Assembly: GCF_022063185.1 (NCBI RefSeq)
Contig: NZ_CP091913.1
Location: 2,667,501 to 2,731,500 of the forward strand
Direction of reading: 5' to 3'
Length of the DNA stretch: 64,000 bases
From: Nostoc sp. UHCC 0870
Lineage (GTDB): Bacteria; Cyanobacteriota; Cyanobacteriia; Cyanobacteriales; Nostocaceae
Shown here: positions 53,567 through 62,803 of the stretch, in pieces
Numbering within the stretch: the stretch's first letter is position 1
Layout: every line of letters begins with the position of its first letter
Notes under the pieces: generated by a model
Databases searched by the model: none
Seen by the model: the letters and a program-made list of their open reading frames with translations, nothing else
Told to the model about the DNA's origin: nothing
Translations under genes and position numbers: made by a program

Positions 53567-54113
53567 ATTAATCATTACCAGCAGTACCGATCCAGTAGCA
53601 CGAGGGTTAGACTACCTTTATGGAGTTAGGTGTCTAGCTCTTGACTCAGAGATGATAGATGTGGTTTATGATATGAATAACCGCATTCCTCTGTGCGCCT
53701 GGATCAGTGAGCATATTGATGGGGTGAACAGACAACTGGAAAAATATCTTCAGGCTTGCCACGATTGTTTTCACCCTTGGGAGCAACCTCCTATTCAAAT
53801 TTGTGCTGCTCCTATTGCTCAGGGTTTTGGGATTGATGCTCTCTGTAACCTCCAGACACATCCAATTACCATTCTGATTGATGTAGGGCGAGTTGTGCCG
53901 GCAGACTGGTTGCGCTTAGTTGTCCACGAATATGCCCATGCTCATGTCGGTTTTCCGGGACATCAAGAACAATTTGCGCGATCGCTCTCTCACCTCTGTC
54001 TCGGATTGGGAATTGCACCCCCCCCTAGGGAATCTGCTATAGAATCTCACCTGCGATTTTATCCTGATTGCCGTCCCACTCAGAACCCCTTAGCGTTTTG
54101 GCGCGGAGAATGA
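53523..54113 (+). CDS. Conserved protein with HEXXH motif
   Basis: A protein of about 196 residues containing VVHEYAHAHVGFPGHQEQF, an HEXXH zinc-peptidase signature with an extra His and Glu downstream. No signal peptide or membrane segment is clear. Start choice is uncertain: the ATG at 53523 overlaps cpcS, and shorter starts near 53559 are possible. Its neighbours are phycobilisome genes, so it could process linkers or phycobiliproteins, but that is context only. Confidence 0.68.
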   Translation: MRLNPQNTSPSLVGKLIITSSTDPVARGLDYLYGVRCLALDSEMIDVVYDMNNRIPLCAWISEHIDGVNRQLEKYLQACHDCFHPWEQPPIQICAAPIAQGFGIDALCNLQTHPITILIDVGRVVPADWLRLVVHEYAHAHVGFPGHQEQFARSLSHLCLGLGIAPPPRESAIESHLRFYPDCRPTQNPLAFWRGE

Positions 54114-54324
54114 GTAGGACTGACGATCAAATGTTACGAATTACTACTTACTTTCGCAAATCAACAGGCGAAATCTCTACACAAGCGTATTCTGGATTTT
54201 GAGTTCCGTAGATGGATAGCAGTTACATCACCCGTAGTTAGAAGCTGCGGTCATTGCTAGCTGCTAATTCGATACAATAACGGAATTTTTTACGTGCGTT
54301 TCATATATCATAAAGGTGTTCATT

Positions 54325-55065
54325 ATGTCAATTCCTTTGTTGGAGTATGCCCCTTCATCTCAAAATCAGCGTGTGACTAGCTTTGAGATACCTGGTGATG
54401 AACAGCCTAGAGTTTACACAACTGAGAACCTGTTGTCAGCCAGTGAAATGGATGTCTTGATTGTGGCAGCCTATCGCCAAATTTTTCATGAACAGCAAAT
54501 GCTGTCCAGTAATCGTCAAATCTTCCTGGAATCTCAACTCAAAGCAGGACAGATCACAGTCAAAGATTTTATTAGCGGATTAGTCTTATCCGATTCGTTT
54601 AGACGGCTCAATTACGAGTCCAATAATAATTACCGCTTTGTAGAACTCTGTGTACAAAGAATTCTAGGGCGGAATATTTATAGCGATCGCGAAAAACTCG
54701 CCTGGTCTATCGTCCTTGCGACCAAAGGACTAAAAGGCTTCATTAACGATTTGCTCAACAGCGAAGAATACATCGATAACTTTGGTGATAGTACCGTTCC
54801 TTACCAACGGCGACGAATTTTACCCCAGCGTTCCCAAGGCGAGTTACCCTTTGAAAGAATGGCACGCTACGGCACTGATTATCGTGACAAGTTGCCACCT
54901 TCAATGAGAGGCTATAAACAACGTGAGCCATTTACTTTACAAACCTTCTTACGTAGTTCTGACAGGGATGTAATTTTATGGCTAGTAGCTTCCATCGTCT
55001 TTTTAATCGCCTCCTGCTACTTCCTACCCATGTTTGATTTATTAACCAAAATCGGACCCTACTAA
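54325..55065 (+). CDS. cpcL: Phycobilisome rod linker CpcL/CpcG type
   Basis: About 246 residues. The N-terminal linker domain (about 10-185) has the CpcG pattern ([56 protein letters not shown] and PYQRRR). The tail ends in a strong hydrophobic segment, [20 protein letters not shown], which anchors CpcL linkers in the membrane to serve photosystem I-associated rods. A GTG at 54316 is an alternative start. The anchor distinguishes it from core-attached CpcG. Confidence 0.87.
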   Translation: MSIPLLEYAPSSQNQRVTSFEIPGDEQPRVYTTENLLSASEMDVLIVAAYRQIFHEQQMLSSNRQIFLESQLKAGQITVKDFISGLVLSDSFRRLNYESNNNYRFVELCVQRILGRNIYSDREKLAWSIVLATKGLKGFINDLLNSEEYIDNFGDSTVPYQRRRILPQRSQGELPFERMARYGTDYRDKLPPSMRGYKQREPFTLQTFLRSSDRDVILWLVASIVFLIASCYFLPMFDLLTKIGPY

Positions 55066-55070
55066 ATAAT

Positions 55071-55126
55071 CTCTCCGTGTCTCTGTGTCTCTGTGGTGAA
55101 AAAACCCTTAATTTCACCACAAAGAC
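55071..55126. repeat. CTCTGTGTCTCTGTGGTG-type inverted repeat
   Basis: A repeated CTCTGTG run followed by CTGTGGTGAA and the near-complement TTTCACCACA. It is related to the hairpin at 20644-20715 and lies 6 bp after cpcL. It may act as a 3' processing or termination structure. Confidence 0.7.
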
Positions 55127-55237
55127 CTATGACTGGGAAAGTATTTCCATTTCTGCATTCAGATTATATCTAGCAAATGGCTCCGCAAACTCCAGCATCA
55201 AAGGCGTAAAATATATATTTAGGTTTGGTGTTATTTT

Positions 55238-56024
55238 ATGCTTGGTCAGGTTTTAAATATTGGTCAATTGCACTGGCAAGCACCTACATTTTGGTTGAAA
55301 GGTGTAGCTGGGGCAATTGCATTTTGTAGCATAGATTTGGCAATTTATACTTTATTTTTACAAAAACTGATAACTCCACCTCAAATATCTCAATCACAAG
55401 TATTAACAACAGTTAAACAAAAAGCTAACAGGGGAGATTTTCAAGAAAGTATAGCTCCTATTATCCCTACAAAAAATTCACCTACTTTTAATTATCAGGA
55501 AGGGGAAAAAATTACTAAAGGTGAAATTGTTAATGCTAAAATTGGTGAGGGTGATGCAGTGTTACCAAATAATAAGCACTATAAAATATATACTTTACAG
55601 GGACAAAAAAATGATGAAATTTTGATTGAAATGACAAGTCAAGAGATTGATCCATCAATAATTTTATTAGATGCTGATGGTAATGAAATTTGGCACAAAA
55701 TTCAATGGTCAAGTTGTACAAGCTACATTAAAATCAGGCGATCGCACTTTACCTAACAATAGCTATTTTCACATTTATGTGTTTGAAGGCAAAGCAGGTC
55801 AGCAAGTGACTATTGAGATGAATAGTAAACAAATAGATGTGAACCTTTACTTACTTCTACCTGCTAAAGAGAAACTTATAGCCACCAATGATGATATTGC
55901 TCCCAACAATTTCAATGCTAAATTGACTGTCACTTTGCCAGAAAATGGGGTTTACTATCTTCTGGCTAATACTTTTGCGGGAGGAGAATCCGGTAGTTAC
56001 AGCTTACGAGCTAAGATTAATTAA
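55238..56024 (+). pseudogene. Broken tandem PPC-domain protein
   Basis: Frame 1 (55238-55756) has an N-terminal membrane segment and the first half of a pre-peptidase C-terminal (PPC) domain, IVNAKIGEGDAVLPNNKHYK to IDPSIILLDADGNEI. Near 55692 homology moves to another frame, giving a complete second PPC domain (FNGQVVQATLKSGDRTLPNN to GSYSLRAKIN, end at 56024). About 45 residues of domain 1 are missing, so an out-of-frame deletion is likely. The original was probably a membrane-anchored protein with two PPC beta-sandwiches. A short functional protein from frame 2 is possible. Confidence 0.65.
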
Positions 56025-56201
56025 TAGGTCAAGCAGCAAAAATGTTTGAGTAAGGTTTCACTGTATTTGAGTTCATCAATTAAGTGATTTAGGTAAAAAA
56101 CATTATTTTAACACTGTTCTGTTACTCTCTGAAAGCATTTGCTATTTGTGAATTCTAGAGCTTTTATCTACCAAGTGATCGCTCGATTATTTCTTAATAA
56201 C

Positions 56202-56420
56202 AAATACAAGACCTATTTTTTCTAATAAGTAGGGTTAATACCGCCGCCATCATCAACGGTAAATTAAGTATCCGTTCTCTGATTCCTAATTTTTGGTAGT
56301 AATTTTCTAGATTTGTAATGGCTGGTGTCAGTAATCTTTTCAATTGCTCGGCTATTACTTCGTCTTCCACCAGTGGTCTGTGTTTCTTTTTCGCGTGGTC
56401 ACGAGAATATTTTTCGGCTG
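56202..56420 (-). pseudogene. IS4-family transposase N-terminal fragment
   Basis: On the minus strand a frame reads EKYSRDHAKKKHRPLVEDE, VIAEQLKRLLTPAITNLENY and YQKLGIRERILNLPLMMAAV, then LTLL. This is typical for the N-terminus of cyanobacterial IS4-family transposases. It ends at a stop after LTLLIRKNRS, with no DDE region left. No terminal repeats were found. Confidence 0.6.
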
Positions 56421-57132
56421 GGGGTCATGGCTGGTCTCAATCGCTCAACTACTTGTCTACACCGAGTTTCTCATGATTTTTGACCTCTGCAAATACTACC
56501 CTTGACAATTTTCCCTTTTCCTTCAGAACTTATGCAAGTGTCACAATCGATAGTTGGTGCGTGACGCTATAAGTCTCATGACTACGTTCAAATACTTTCG
56601 CAGCCTCACACAACGACAATAAAGCGGGAGGAAAATCCACACCGCTTTTTGCCTCCCCTACATCAAAAATATGCCAGTTGCGTAAGTCCTATCCTTAACT
56701 TGTCACCAATGATTACACAGTCTACTTTAAAGAGGATATAAATTACAGTTGATTTATATAGTAGCTTCACTGAGAATCAAGGGTCAGTAACTTACTCAAA
56801 TATATTGAATAGCCAAATTTATTATTTATTAAATAAATTAAGTACAATTTCGGTTTTTAATTTAACCGAAAATTATATATTTTATCTCTATGTACCTCAA
56901 TAAAGCTACATCCAATACAAAGAATAAATACAAAAGACAAAACTATTTTCGCGCATTCAAATTTGGCTCGCTTGTCAGTTCCTGAGTATTTTGATCATAA
57001 AAACTGTAAAACTGTCACCGACTACAAATTTTCCTGAGCTATGTAGCACGATATTTATTTTAATATCGCGCCATAAACGCCTTGTTTAAAAGTCAGTAAT
57101 TGATTGTTTATTAATTAAATAAACCCGGTGCT
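56421..57132. other. Intergenic region upstream of the sigma factor gene
   Basis: Holds the MITE copy 56529-56689 (listed separately). The remaining 440 bp is AT-rich and contains the promoter region of the sigma factor. No gene was seen. Confidence 0.45.
56529..56689. mobile_element. Diverged second copy of the GGACTTACGCAA miniature element
   Basis: In reverse orientation to 35688-35810: GAACTTATGCAAGTGTCAC, ATCGATAGTTGGTGCGTGAC and ATATGCCAGTTGCGTAAGTC match. About 43 bp around AAGCGGGAGG...GCCTCCCCT, itself a small inverted repeat, is inserted near the right end. Divergence suggests an older insertion. Confidence 0.8.
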
Positions 57133-57909
57133 ATGCCTACCTCAACTACCAATGAACTGAAGTGCGAAATTTGGCAGTTGTTGCGAGAATATCAGCTATC
57201 TCGCTCAGAAACTGTCCGCAATCAACTGGTAAAACTTAATTTAGGTCTGGTGAGAAAAGAAGCTCACTACTGGATAAATCAATGCCATGAAAACTATGAT
57301 GATTTAGTTCAGGTTGGTTGCTTGGGTTTAATTCGGGCGATTGAAAGATTTGAACTGACCAAAGGTCATGCTTTTAGTTCCTTCGCTATTCCCTATATTC
57401 GGGGCGAAATCCAACACTATCTTCGAGATAAAGGTGTCACAGTTAGGATTCCCAGACGCTACTTAGCACTGCAACAACGTGCAATAGGGGTTTCTCGTTC
57501 TTTGCGAGTAAAATACAATCGCCAACCTACTGACTCGGAATTAGCAGCAGCACTAGAAATTTCTCCAAACGAATGGCAAGAAATTAAATTAGCTTGGGTA
57601 AACCGTGCGCCTCTGAGTTTAGATGTTCCCATTCAAGATGGCGAAGAAGGATCTACTAGTCTGGGTGAATTAGTTCCAGATCACCAATATCGCAGTTTTC
57701 AATTAGCGCAAGAAGATCAGATTCGCTTACAACAAGCATTGTTTCAGTTAGAACAACGCACCCGCGAAGTTTTAGAGTGTGTATTTCTACAAGATTTGAC
57801 ACAGAAACAAGTAGCAGAACATTTGGGGATTAGTGTAGTTACTGTTTCCCGGAGAGTCAAAAAAGGATTGGACTTGTTGAAACATCTCATGTGTACAGCA
57901 GAAGATTAA
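57133..57909 (+). CDS. sigF: RNA polymerase sigma factor, SigF-like (group 3)
   Basis: A 258-residue sigma factor with region 2 (YDDLVQVGCLGLIRAIERF, FSSFAIPYIRGEI, HYLRDKG), region 3 and region 4 (LTQKQVAEHLGISVVTVSRR). It is close to SigF/SigB-type sigma factors that are controlled by partner switching. No anti-sigma gene is adjacent. The HATPase and STAS proteins at 34769-35620 are possible but distant partners. A 10-bp stem follows at 57999. Confidence 0.85.
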   Translation: MPTSTTNELKCEIWQLLREYQLSRSETVRNQLVKLNLGLVRKEAHYWINQCHENYDDLVQVGCLGLIRAIERFELTKGHAFSSFAIPYIRGEIQHYLRDKGVTVRIPRRYLALQQRAIGVSRSLRVKYNRQPTDSELAAALEISPNEWQEIKLAWVNRAPLSLDVPIQDGEEGSTSLGELVPDHQYRSFQLAQEDQIRLQQALFQLEQRTREVLECVFLQDLTQKQVAEHLGISVVTVSRRVKKGLDLLKHLMCTAED

Positions 57910-57998
57910 ATTTTCATCGAGTCAACAGTATTTATTCTGAAATTTTAGTGTTAAAAATAACTGCTGAAATGGGAAAAATTAGGTTATAAAGATAACAA

Positions 57999-58025
57999 CA
58001 CTCTGCTGGGAATATCAGCAGAGTG
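57999..58025 (+). terminator. Hairpin after the sigma factor gene
   Basis: A perfect stem CACTCTGCTG/CAGCAGAGTG with a 7-base loop, 90 bp after the stop and 42 bp before the next ATG. No long T run follows (GATTTC), so it may instead be an mRNA structure of the next gene. Confidence 0.5.
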
Positions 58026-58066
58026 GATTTCGATCAATCATTTCCTATAGCGTTTGAGAACGGCTA

Positions 58067-58897
58067 ATGGGCAGAACATCAAAAATCTTAGTTGCAGCTA
58101 TTATGACTGTAGCGATCGCTGGATGCGCTACAGAAGATACACAACAAGCTGCTAATCCTATCCCCAGTGCAACACCTGTTGCCAAATCACCAGCCGCAGC
58201 AGCTCAATCTTTTAATAACCCTGTAGTGTCTGGTCAGCCAACAACAAAACTGACAGGGGCGGCCTCCAATTTAATTCAACCTACCAATGCTACAGAACGG
58301 ATAATTTTAGTTTCCAAGGGACGGATTGACCCATTTGCCCAAATTGTCGGGCAAGTAGTCCCCGAAATGTCACAAACTATAAGTGTTAGACCAGTTCCTT
58401 CTGTACCGCCTTTACCACCTGCTACTAAACCCCAGAAGGGGAATACCAGCACCAACAAAACTACTTCAACGCCAAACAAATTAGCGCGGGTAGTAAAGCC
58501 ACCTAGCTTAACTCCCGTCTTACCTAAAGTTTTACCGCAGGTAGTGCCTAATCCCACCTTAGTTTCAGTTTTACCACCGCCAGCACAGCCTGATTTAGCA
58601 AAAGCTGTGATGGTGACAGGCGTTGTGATTATTGGTAAAGCACCCCAAGCAATTATCAAAATACCAAATGAACTTACAAGTCGTTATGTGGAAGCAGGAC
58701 AGCGACTGGCGAATGGTGTTTTGGTGAAACGAATTGAAATGAATGAAGGTTCTAATCCGATTGTAATTCTGGAACAATACGGTATAGAGGTTGCCAGAAC
58801 AGTAGGTGAAGTACCAACAGGTACAACACCTGCAACAACAAATCCTGTTTCTGTGACAACACCTACCTCAAATACCGATAGTGTTGGAGTTTCATAA
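58067..58897 (+). CDS. Proline-rich lipoprotein, PilP-like C-terminus
   Basis: A 276-residue protein with an N-terminal lipobox (MTVAIAGC). A central Pro/Thr/Ser-rich linker follows (about 105-175). The C-terminal domain (about 180-250) reads VTGVVIIGKAPQAIIKIPNE, then SRYVEAGQRLANGVLVKRI, a PilP/GspC-like fold pattern after an earlier KGRIDPFAQI motif. It could be a periplasmic pilus- or secretion-linked protein. The next gene lies 2 bp downstream and is probably co-transcribed. Confidence 0.65.
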   Translation: MGRTSKILVAAIMTVAIAGCATEDTQQAANPIPSATPVAKSPAAAAQSFNNPVVSGQPTTKLTGAASNLIQPTNATERIILVSKGRIDPFAQIVGQVVPEMSQTISVRPVPSVPPLPPATKPQKGNTSTNKTTSTPNKLARVVKPPSLTPVLPKVLPQVVPNPTLVSVLPPPAQPDLAKAVMVTGVVIIGKAPQAIIKIPNELTSRYVEAGQRLANGVLVKRIEMNEGSNPIVILEQYGIEVARTVGEVPTGTTPATTNPVSVTTPTSNTDSVGVS

Positions 58898-58899
58898 GG

Positions 58900-59145
58900 A
58901 TGGAGACTAAAGAAAAAATTGAGTTTGCTGGTTTACCATTAGCGGTATATCGAGAGATAGCAGCCCATCTGTGCCAAGTAGCAGGGGTAGAAGTGGATTT
59001 AATCCCTCAGACTTCTCAAGAGTTTGACTACCATCAAAGTCAAATTGCCGGCTTGTATATTTCTTGGACAGCAAACTCTAATGTGGAAAGTCGGCAACGT
59101 GTACAGCAAATATTGGCTTACTACCAAAAACAATATAGTATTTGA
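58900..59145 (+). CDS. Small conserved-type protein, 81 residues
   Basis: A soluble protein (LPLAVYREIAAHLCQVAGVE; QILAYYQKQYSI) with no recognised motif, starting 2 bp after the previous stop. Its order with the lipoprotein and its length suggest a conserved cyanobacterial pair. Role unknown. Confidence 0.6.
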   Translation: METKEKIEFAGLPLAVYREIAAHLCQVAGVEVDLIPQTSQEFDYHQSQIAGLYISWTANSNVESRQRVQQILAYYQKQYSI

Positions 59146-59391
59146 CGCTTTGAGTAAATCTTGAAGTGTAGCTATATTTGGTATTGATCAGGATGAGTGG
59201 AATCTACTCTATCCTGATGTTGCGTTGAGTGGGAGTTGCCTAAACCCAACTTAAATTATTTATTGAAAGTATGACGATCTGAATCAAAAAATTACATTAC
59301 AGTGATGCAATTACAGATTGCTGAGGTAAACTTGCTAGCAATATAATGCAAAAAATTTCTCAGCTGCTCTTCGGTCTGGACATCACTTACA

Positions 59392-62004
59392 ATGGAACAC
59401 TGGCAATTTCTGATTCAGAAACAGGGCGATCGCTCCTGGCAATCTCTAGAATCGCCAAGCACGGAGATTATTGAAGGTCGGTATAGGGTTTTGGCTCTAT
59501 CACAACTTCCTCATAGGGATATAGAAGTACGTGTTACTCACTTTTCCCACCAGGAAACACCACCAAAACGGCGCATTCAGAAGCGGTTACGTCGTACTAA
59601 CTCGGACGGCTTAATGGCGGTGATTCCTTTTACCTACCTCAAACCGGGGATTTGGGAGTTGCGCTGTTCCGGGGATTTGATGTCGGATATGTTAGGACAA
59701 TCCTGGCAATATGGTGTTTATTTACAGGTATTGTCTCAGGAAGTACACGAGCCAGATGCTTCTACAGAGCCAGGATCATTTAATGATCCATCTGAGAGCA
59801 GTTTGGTATCTGATGAGTTTACAGAACTAGCGATCGCTCCCCAGAGCCAACTTTTAGCTACAGGTTTGGATCAAGAAGCATTGATTGATGAGCCTGTTAA
59901 CCCAGTTTGGGTGAAAGGTGAAACAGCCGAGCAGATTTTACAAAATTTAATTGATTTAGCATTACCGACCTCTGACCCACTAATCGCAGAGGAAAAAGTT
60001 GCGGAATCTCCGCCACAACAGCCCCAATGCCCTCTAGTATTGACTTTAGATCGGGAAACTTATATTACTCGTTGGGGTCATGTACTCACAATTCATGGGA
60101 ATGTCGCGTTACAAGAAAATTATCAGCCAGAGCAAGAATTAAAGCACGAACATTTTTATGATTTGGAATTGAGGATTGAACTGCGATCGCCTCAAAGCTT
60201 GGACGTTTTGACTCAGATACGGCAATCTTTAGGAGATCAAGCACTACCTTTTACTCTCCGTTCTGCAATTGATATTCCGGCTGAGTGTGAATCAAAGCTA
60301 ATTTTGGCAGATATTAGTTTATATGGCTCTGTCTCGAATGCTGGGGAAGTAACACTTTTAGCTAGCCAGTCCTTCACGATTACAGCAGATGTCACACAAT
60401 TGTTGGCAGTGACGACGACAACCCAATCTAGTTATGAAACTAGCACCCCACCCACATCAACGCCTGAACCATCAATAAGCCTTGATTTGGAATTATTCAA
60501 TTTGGTGAAAACTCCTTCAGCCGGACAATCACCGCTAACCTATCCAGTTCCAAATCTAGCCTTACCAGGGTCAATGGAACTGCTATCAATCAAGAAAGAG
60601 GTTGATTCCCGTGGGCTACAATTGCCAAAGTTGCCTGAGAATCAAACTGAGGCGATGACCTACAGTGGGACGCAGCCCATCGCTAGTCAGGACACAGTAG
60701 CAGAATTTGATCTAGAACCCCCTGTGATGACACAGGATGAAATTACAGTTCCCATGACTCCTGCTCCCATTAACTTGGAGCAATTGGTGATTAAAAATCG
60801 GCGATCGCGGATGCTGGGCAGTAGTTTTCCCTACCTCAAACGCCTACAACCTGCTGCTACTGAAACTGAAGCAGTGAATAGCGAAATTACCGATACTTTA
60901 AATATTCAAGCTGCTGAGATATTACCAGAAATAGATTTACAAATATCGGAAAATACTGAAGAATATGGGAATGATCAGGCTCAATTTACGGATGATTTCC
61001 TAGGCGAATCGGAAGTTATCCCAACTCCAGAATTAATCCCTGCTGCTAACCCTGAACAAGAAACTCTGGCAACCTCGGAATCAAGTGATGATTTAGTCCA
61101 GGAAACACCTAATTTACCACCTTCTTACTCATCGCCTCTGATCAGAAAATGGATGCAGAGCCAAGGTTATACCTTGCCTGAAGCCACAGAAATGCAATAT
61201 TCAGACCCAGAGGTGTTAGACCATCAGATCACAGTTGAGAAACCACCTCTGCCTACTGTGAGTGATGAGGCTACAACTTTGGCAGCGAGTCGAGATGTAG
61301 CAACAGCAATTACAGAGACTGATACTTTTGGTGATGAGGCTACAACGTTGGAAGTGAGTGGAGATGTAGCAACAGCAATTATAGAGACTGATACTTTTGG
61401 TGATGAGGAGATAGAAAATCAAGAATATGAACCAGAATCTACTACTTTAATTCCTGCACCAGAACTATTACCTGTGGAGGAAATCGAGACAACTCTGGCT
61501 TGGTTAGCCCAAGAAATTGTTGTAGATGATATATTTGCTGAGGAAGAGGTGGATTTAAGCAAAAGCGATGTTTTTCAAGTAGAAAATCCATCAATGGCCA
61601 GTTTATCTATTTTTACTTCCCTGAGTGAAGAACCCATCGAACCTTTGCCAATTCCTCAACTGCACGTACCTGAAGGTGAACTGATTGCAGGTAATTCTAT
61701 TAGGGTGAGAGTGGAACTACCTAAAGTGCCACCACAGGTAGTGGCTAAGTTATGGGTGGAAGATTGTCAAACTCGCTGGTTGCTAGATGGCCCTCACTTG
61801 CTGACAGATTTGTTACCTAATTCCTCCGGGGGAATGGAAGTGATGATTCCCTTGAATATTCCTTTTGGCTGCTTAGAAATTCGCATAGAGGCGATCGCGT
61901 TAAACAGAGCTACTCAACAAGAAAGTCACAAAGTTACGGTATTTCGCACTGTAATTCCTCCAGATTTGCCGAATTTACAACTAGACGAATTATTCGGTCT
62001 GTGA
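59392..62004 (+). CDS. Large conserved cyanobacterial protein of unknown function
   Basis: An 870-residue acidic protein. Residues 1-120 and 210-320 look like beta-sandwich modules (LPHRDIEVRVTHFSHQE; RETYITRWGHVLTIHGNV). The middle (about 330-760) is long, disordered and Glu/Pro/Thr-rich. A conserved C-terminal domain begins near 760 (LHVPEGELIAGNSIRVRVEL; VAKLWVEDCQTRWLLDGPHL). A 23-residue tandem duplication, DEATTL...DTFG, is encoded at about 61267-61404. No signal peptide or enzyme motif was seen. Start ATG at 59392. Confidence 0.75.
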   Translation: MEHWQFLIQKQGDRSWQSLESPSTEIIEGRYRVLALSQLPHRDIEVRVTHFSHQETPPKRRIQKRLRRTNSDGLMAVIPFTYLKPGIWELRCSGDLMSDMLGQSWQYGVYLQVLSQEVHEPDASTEPGSFNDPSESSLVSDEFTELAIAPQSQLLATGLDQEALIDEPVNPVWVKGETAEQILQNLIDLALPTSDPLIAEEKVAESPPQQPQCPLVLTLDRETYITRWGHVLTIHGNVALQENYQPEQELKHEHFYDLELRIELRSPQSLDVLTQIRQSLGDQALPFTLRSAIDIPAECESKLILADISLYGSVSNAGEVTLLASQSFTITADVTQLLAVTTTTQSSYETSTPPTSTPEPSISLDLELFNLVKTPSAGQSPLTYPVPNLALPGSMELLSIKKEVDSRGLQLPKLPENQTEAMTYSGTQPIASQDTVAEFDLEPPVMTQDEITVPMTPAPINLEQLVIKNRRSRMLGSSFPYLKRLQPAATETEAVNSEITDTLNIQAAEILPEIDLQISENTEEYGNDQAQFTDDFLGESEVIPTPELIPAANPEQETLATSESSDDLVQETPNLPPSYSSPLIRKWMQSQGYTLPEATEMQYSDPEVLDHQITVEKPPLPTVSDEATTLAASRDVATAITETDTFGDEATTLEVSGDVATAIIETDTFGDEEIENQEYEPESTTLIPAPELLPVEEIETTLAWLAQEIVVDDIFAEEEVDLSKSDVFQVENPSMASLSIFTSLSEEPIEPLPIPQLHVPEGELIAGNSIRVRVELPKVPPQVVAKLWVEDCQTRWLLDGPHLLTDLLPNSSGGMEVMIPLNIPFGCLEIRIEAIALNRATQQESHKVTVFRTVIPPDLPNLQLDELFGL

Positions 62005-62115
62005 TTACTCCCTGAATAGACTCTGTGTTAAAAATCTTGAGAATTTAAAAAAATTGGGTTGAATTTGCAGTAAGCTCGTCTTGAATTGTAGTGTAACTTA
62101 ACAGGAATCTTTACT

Positions 62116-62226
62116 ATGGCAGCTTCATTTTTGCCCTCTATCTTAGTTCCTCTGACTGGTTTGGTTTTTCCAGCAGTAGCAATGGCGTTCATGATGTTAT
62201 ACATTGAACGCGATGATATTGGTTAA
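62116..62226 (+). CDS. psaI: Photosystem I subunit VIII (PsaI)
   Basis: A 36-residue single-span protein: [20 protein letters not shown], then LYIERDDIG. This matches the PsaI pattern FLPxIxVPLxGxxFPA...LYIE. It helps bind PsaL in the photosystem I trimerisation region of the thylakoid. Too short for normal gene calling, but well supported; a terminator follows. Confidence 0.85.
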   Translation: MAASFLPSILVPLTGLVFPAVAMAFMMLYIERDDIG

Positions 62227-62262
62227 TTAACTTGATTGGTTGACTAATCAATAATTAAAAGA

Positions 62263-62292
62263 CCGCCTGTCCAAAAGAACAGGCGGCTTTTT
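62263..62292. terminator. Bidirectional terminator between psaI and psbJ
   Basis: Stem CCGCCTGT/ACAGGCGG (62263-62270 with 62279-62286) with an 8-base loop. It is followed by CTTTTTAA on the plus strand and by TCTTTTAATT on the minus strand, serving both convergent units. Confidence 0.85.
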
Positions 62293-62339
62293 AATGAAAA
62301 TTTTTAAACAAGTGCTAGATGAATTGGTTCAATTTCAAG

Positions 62340-62462
62340 TTACATCGAAGAACCGATTCCAGCGTAGGCCCCATAAAAGAAAATACCTACAACAGTTATT
62401 ACACCTAAACCTGCGATCGTAGCGACGACCCACAGGGGAATTCTCCCAGTTCCAGCAGACAC
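62340..62462 (-). CDS. psbJ: Photosystem II protein PsbJ
   Basis: A 40-residue single-span protein: GTG start, [20 protein letters not shown], ending [16 protein letters not shown] lies just upstream. It belongs to the cytochrome b559 cluster and influences plastoquinone exchange in photosystem II. Last gene of psbE-F-L-J. Confidence 0.93.
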   Translation of the reverse strand: MSAGTGRIPLWVVATIAGLGVITVVGIFFYGAYAGIGSSM

Positions 62463-62533
62463 AGATTTTCCTCCTCTCTTAATAAAAAATCAACACAGGT
62501 TCAATAAACCCAGATTCAAAACCAGAGTTCCAG

Positions 62534-62653
62534 TTAGTTAAAGAAGTAACTGGAAAACAGAATCCCTAGAACAAAAACTAGTAGTAGTCCCAGGTACAGA
62601 GAAGTCCGGTTAAGTTCTACCGGCTGATTATTCGGGTTGGGCGTTTTTTCCAT
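62534..62653 (-). CDS. psbL: Photosystem II protein PsbL
   Basis: A 39-residue single-span protein: [20 protein letters not shown], then [19 protein letters not shown]. It is needed for photosystem II dimer and electron-transfer integrity. It starts 3 bp after psbF ends and lies 71 bp before psbJ. Confidence 0.95.
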   Translation of the reverse strand: MEKTPNPNNQPVELNRTSLYLGLLLVFVLGILFSSYFFN

Positions 62654-62656
62654 GAT

Positions 62657-62794
62657 TTACCGTTGAATAAATTGCATTGAGGCGATCGCGCCCAAAAAGA
62701 ATACGGTAGGCACAGCTAATGTATGCACTGCAAGCCATCTAACCGTAAAAATAGGATAGGTAACTGGTTGGTTGATGTTATTGCCGCTAGTCAT
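62657..62794 (-). CDS. psbF: Cytochrome b559 beta subunit PsbF
   Basis: A 45-residue single-span protein. The haem-ligand His lies in [19 protein letters not shown]. It starts [17 protein letters not shown] and ends SMQFIQR. With PsbE it binds one haem in photosystem II. It lies 9 bp after psbE and 3 bp before psbL. Confidence 0.96.
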   Translation of the reverse strand: MTSGNNINQPVTYPIFTVRWLAVHTLAVPTVFFLGAIASMQFIQR

Positions 62795-62803
62795 GATTTC
62801 AAA

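Noticed and set aside
58276..58659. 127-codon minus-strand frame rich in Gly and Thr
   Set aside because: Antisense of the Pro/Ala-rich linker of the lipoprotein gene; the composition is a mirror of that linker.
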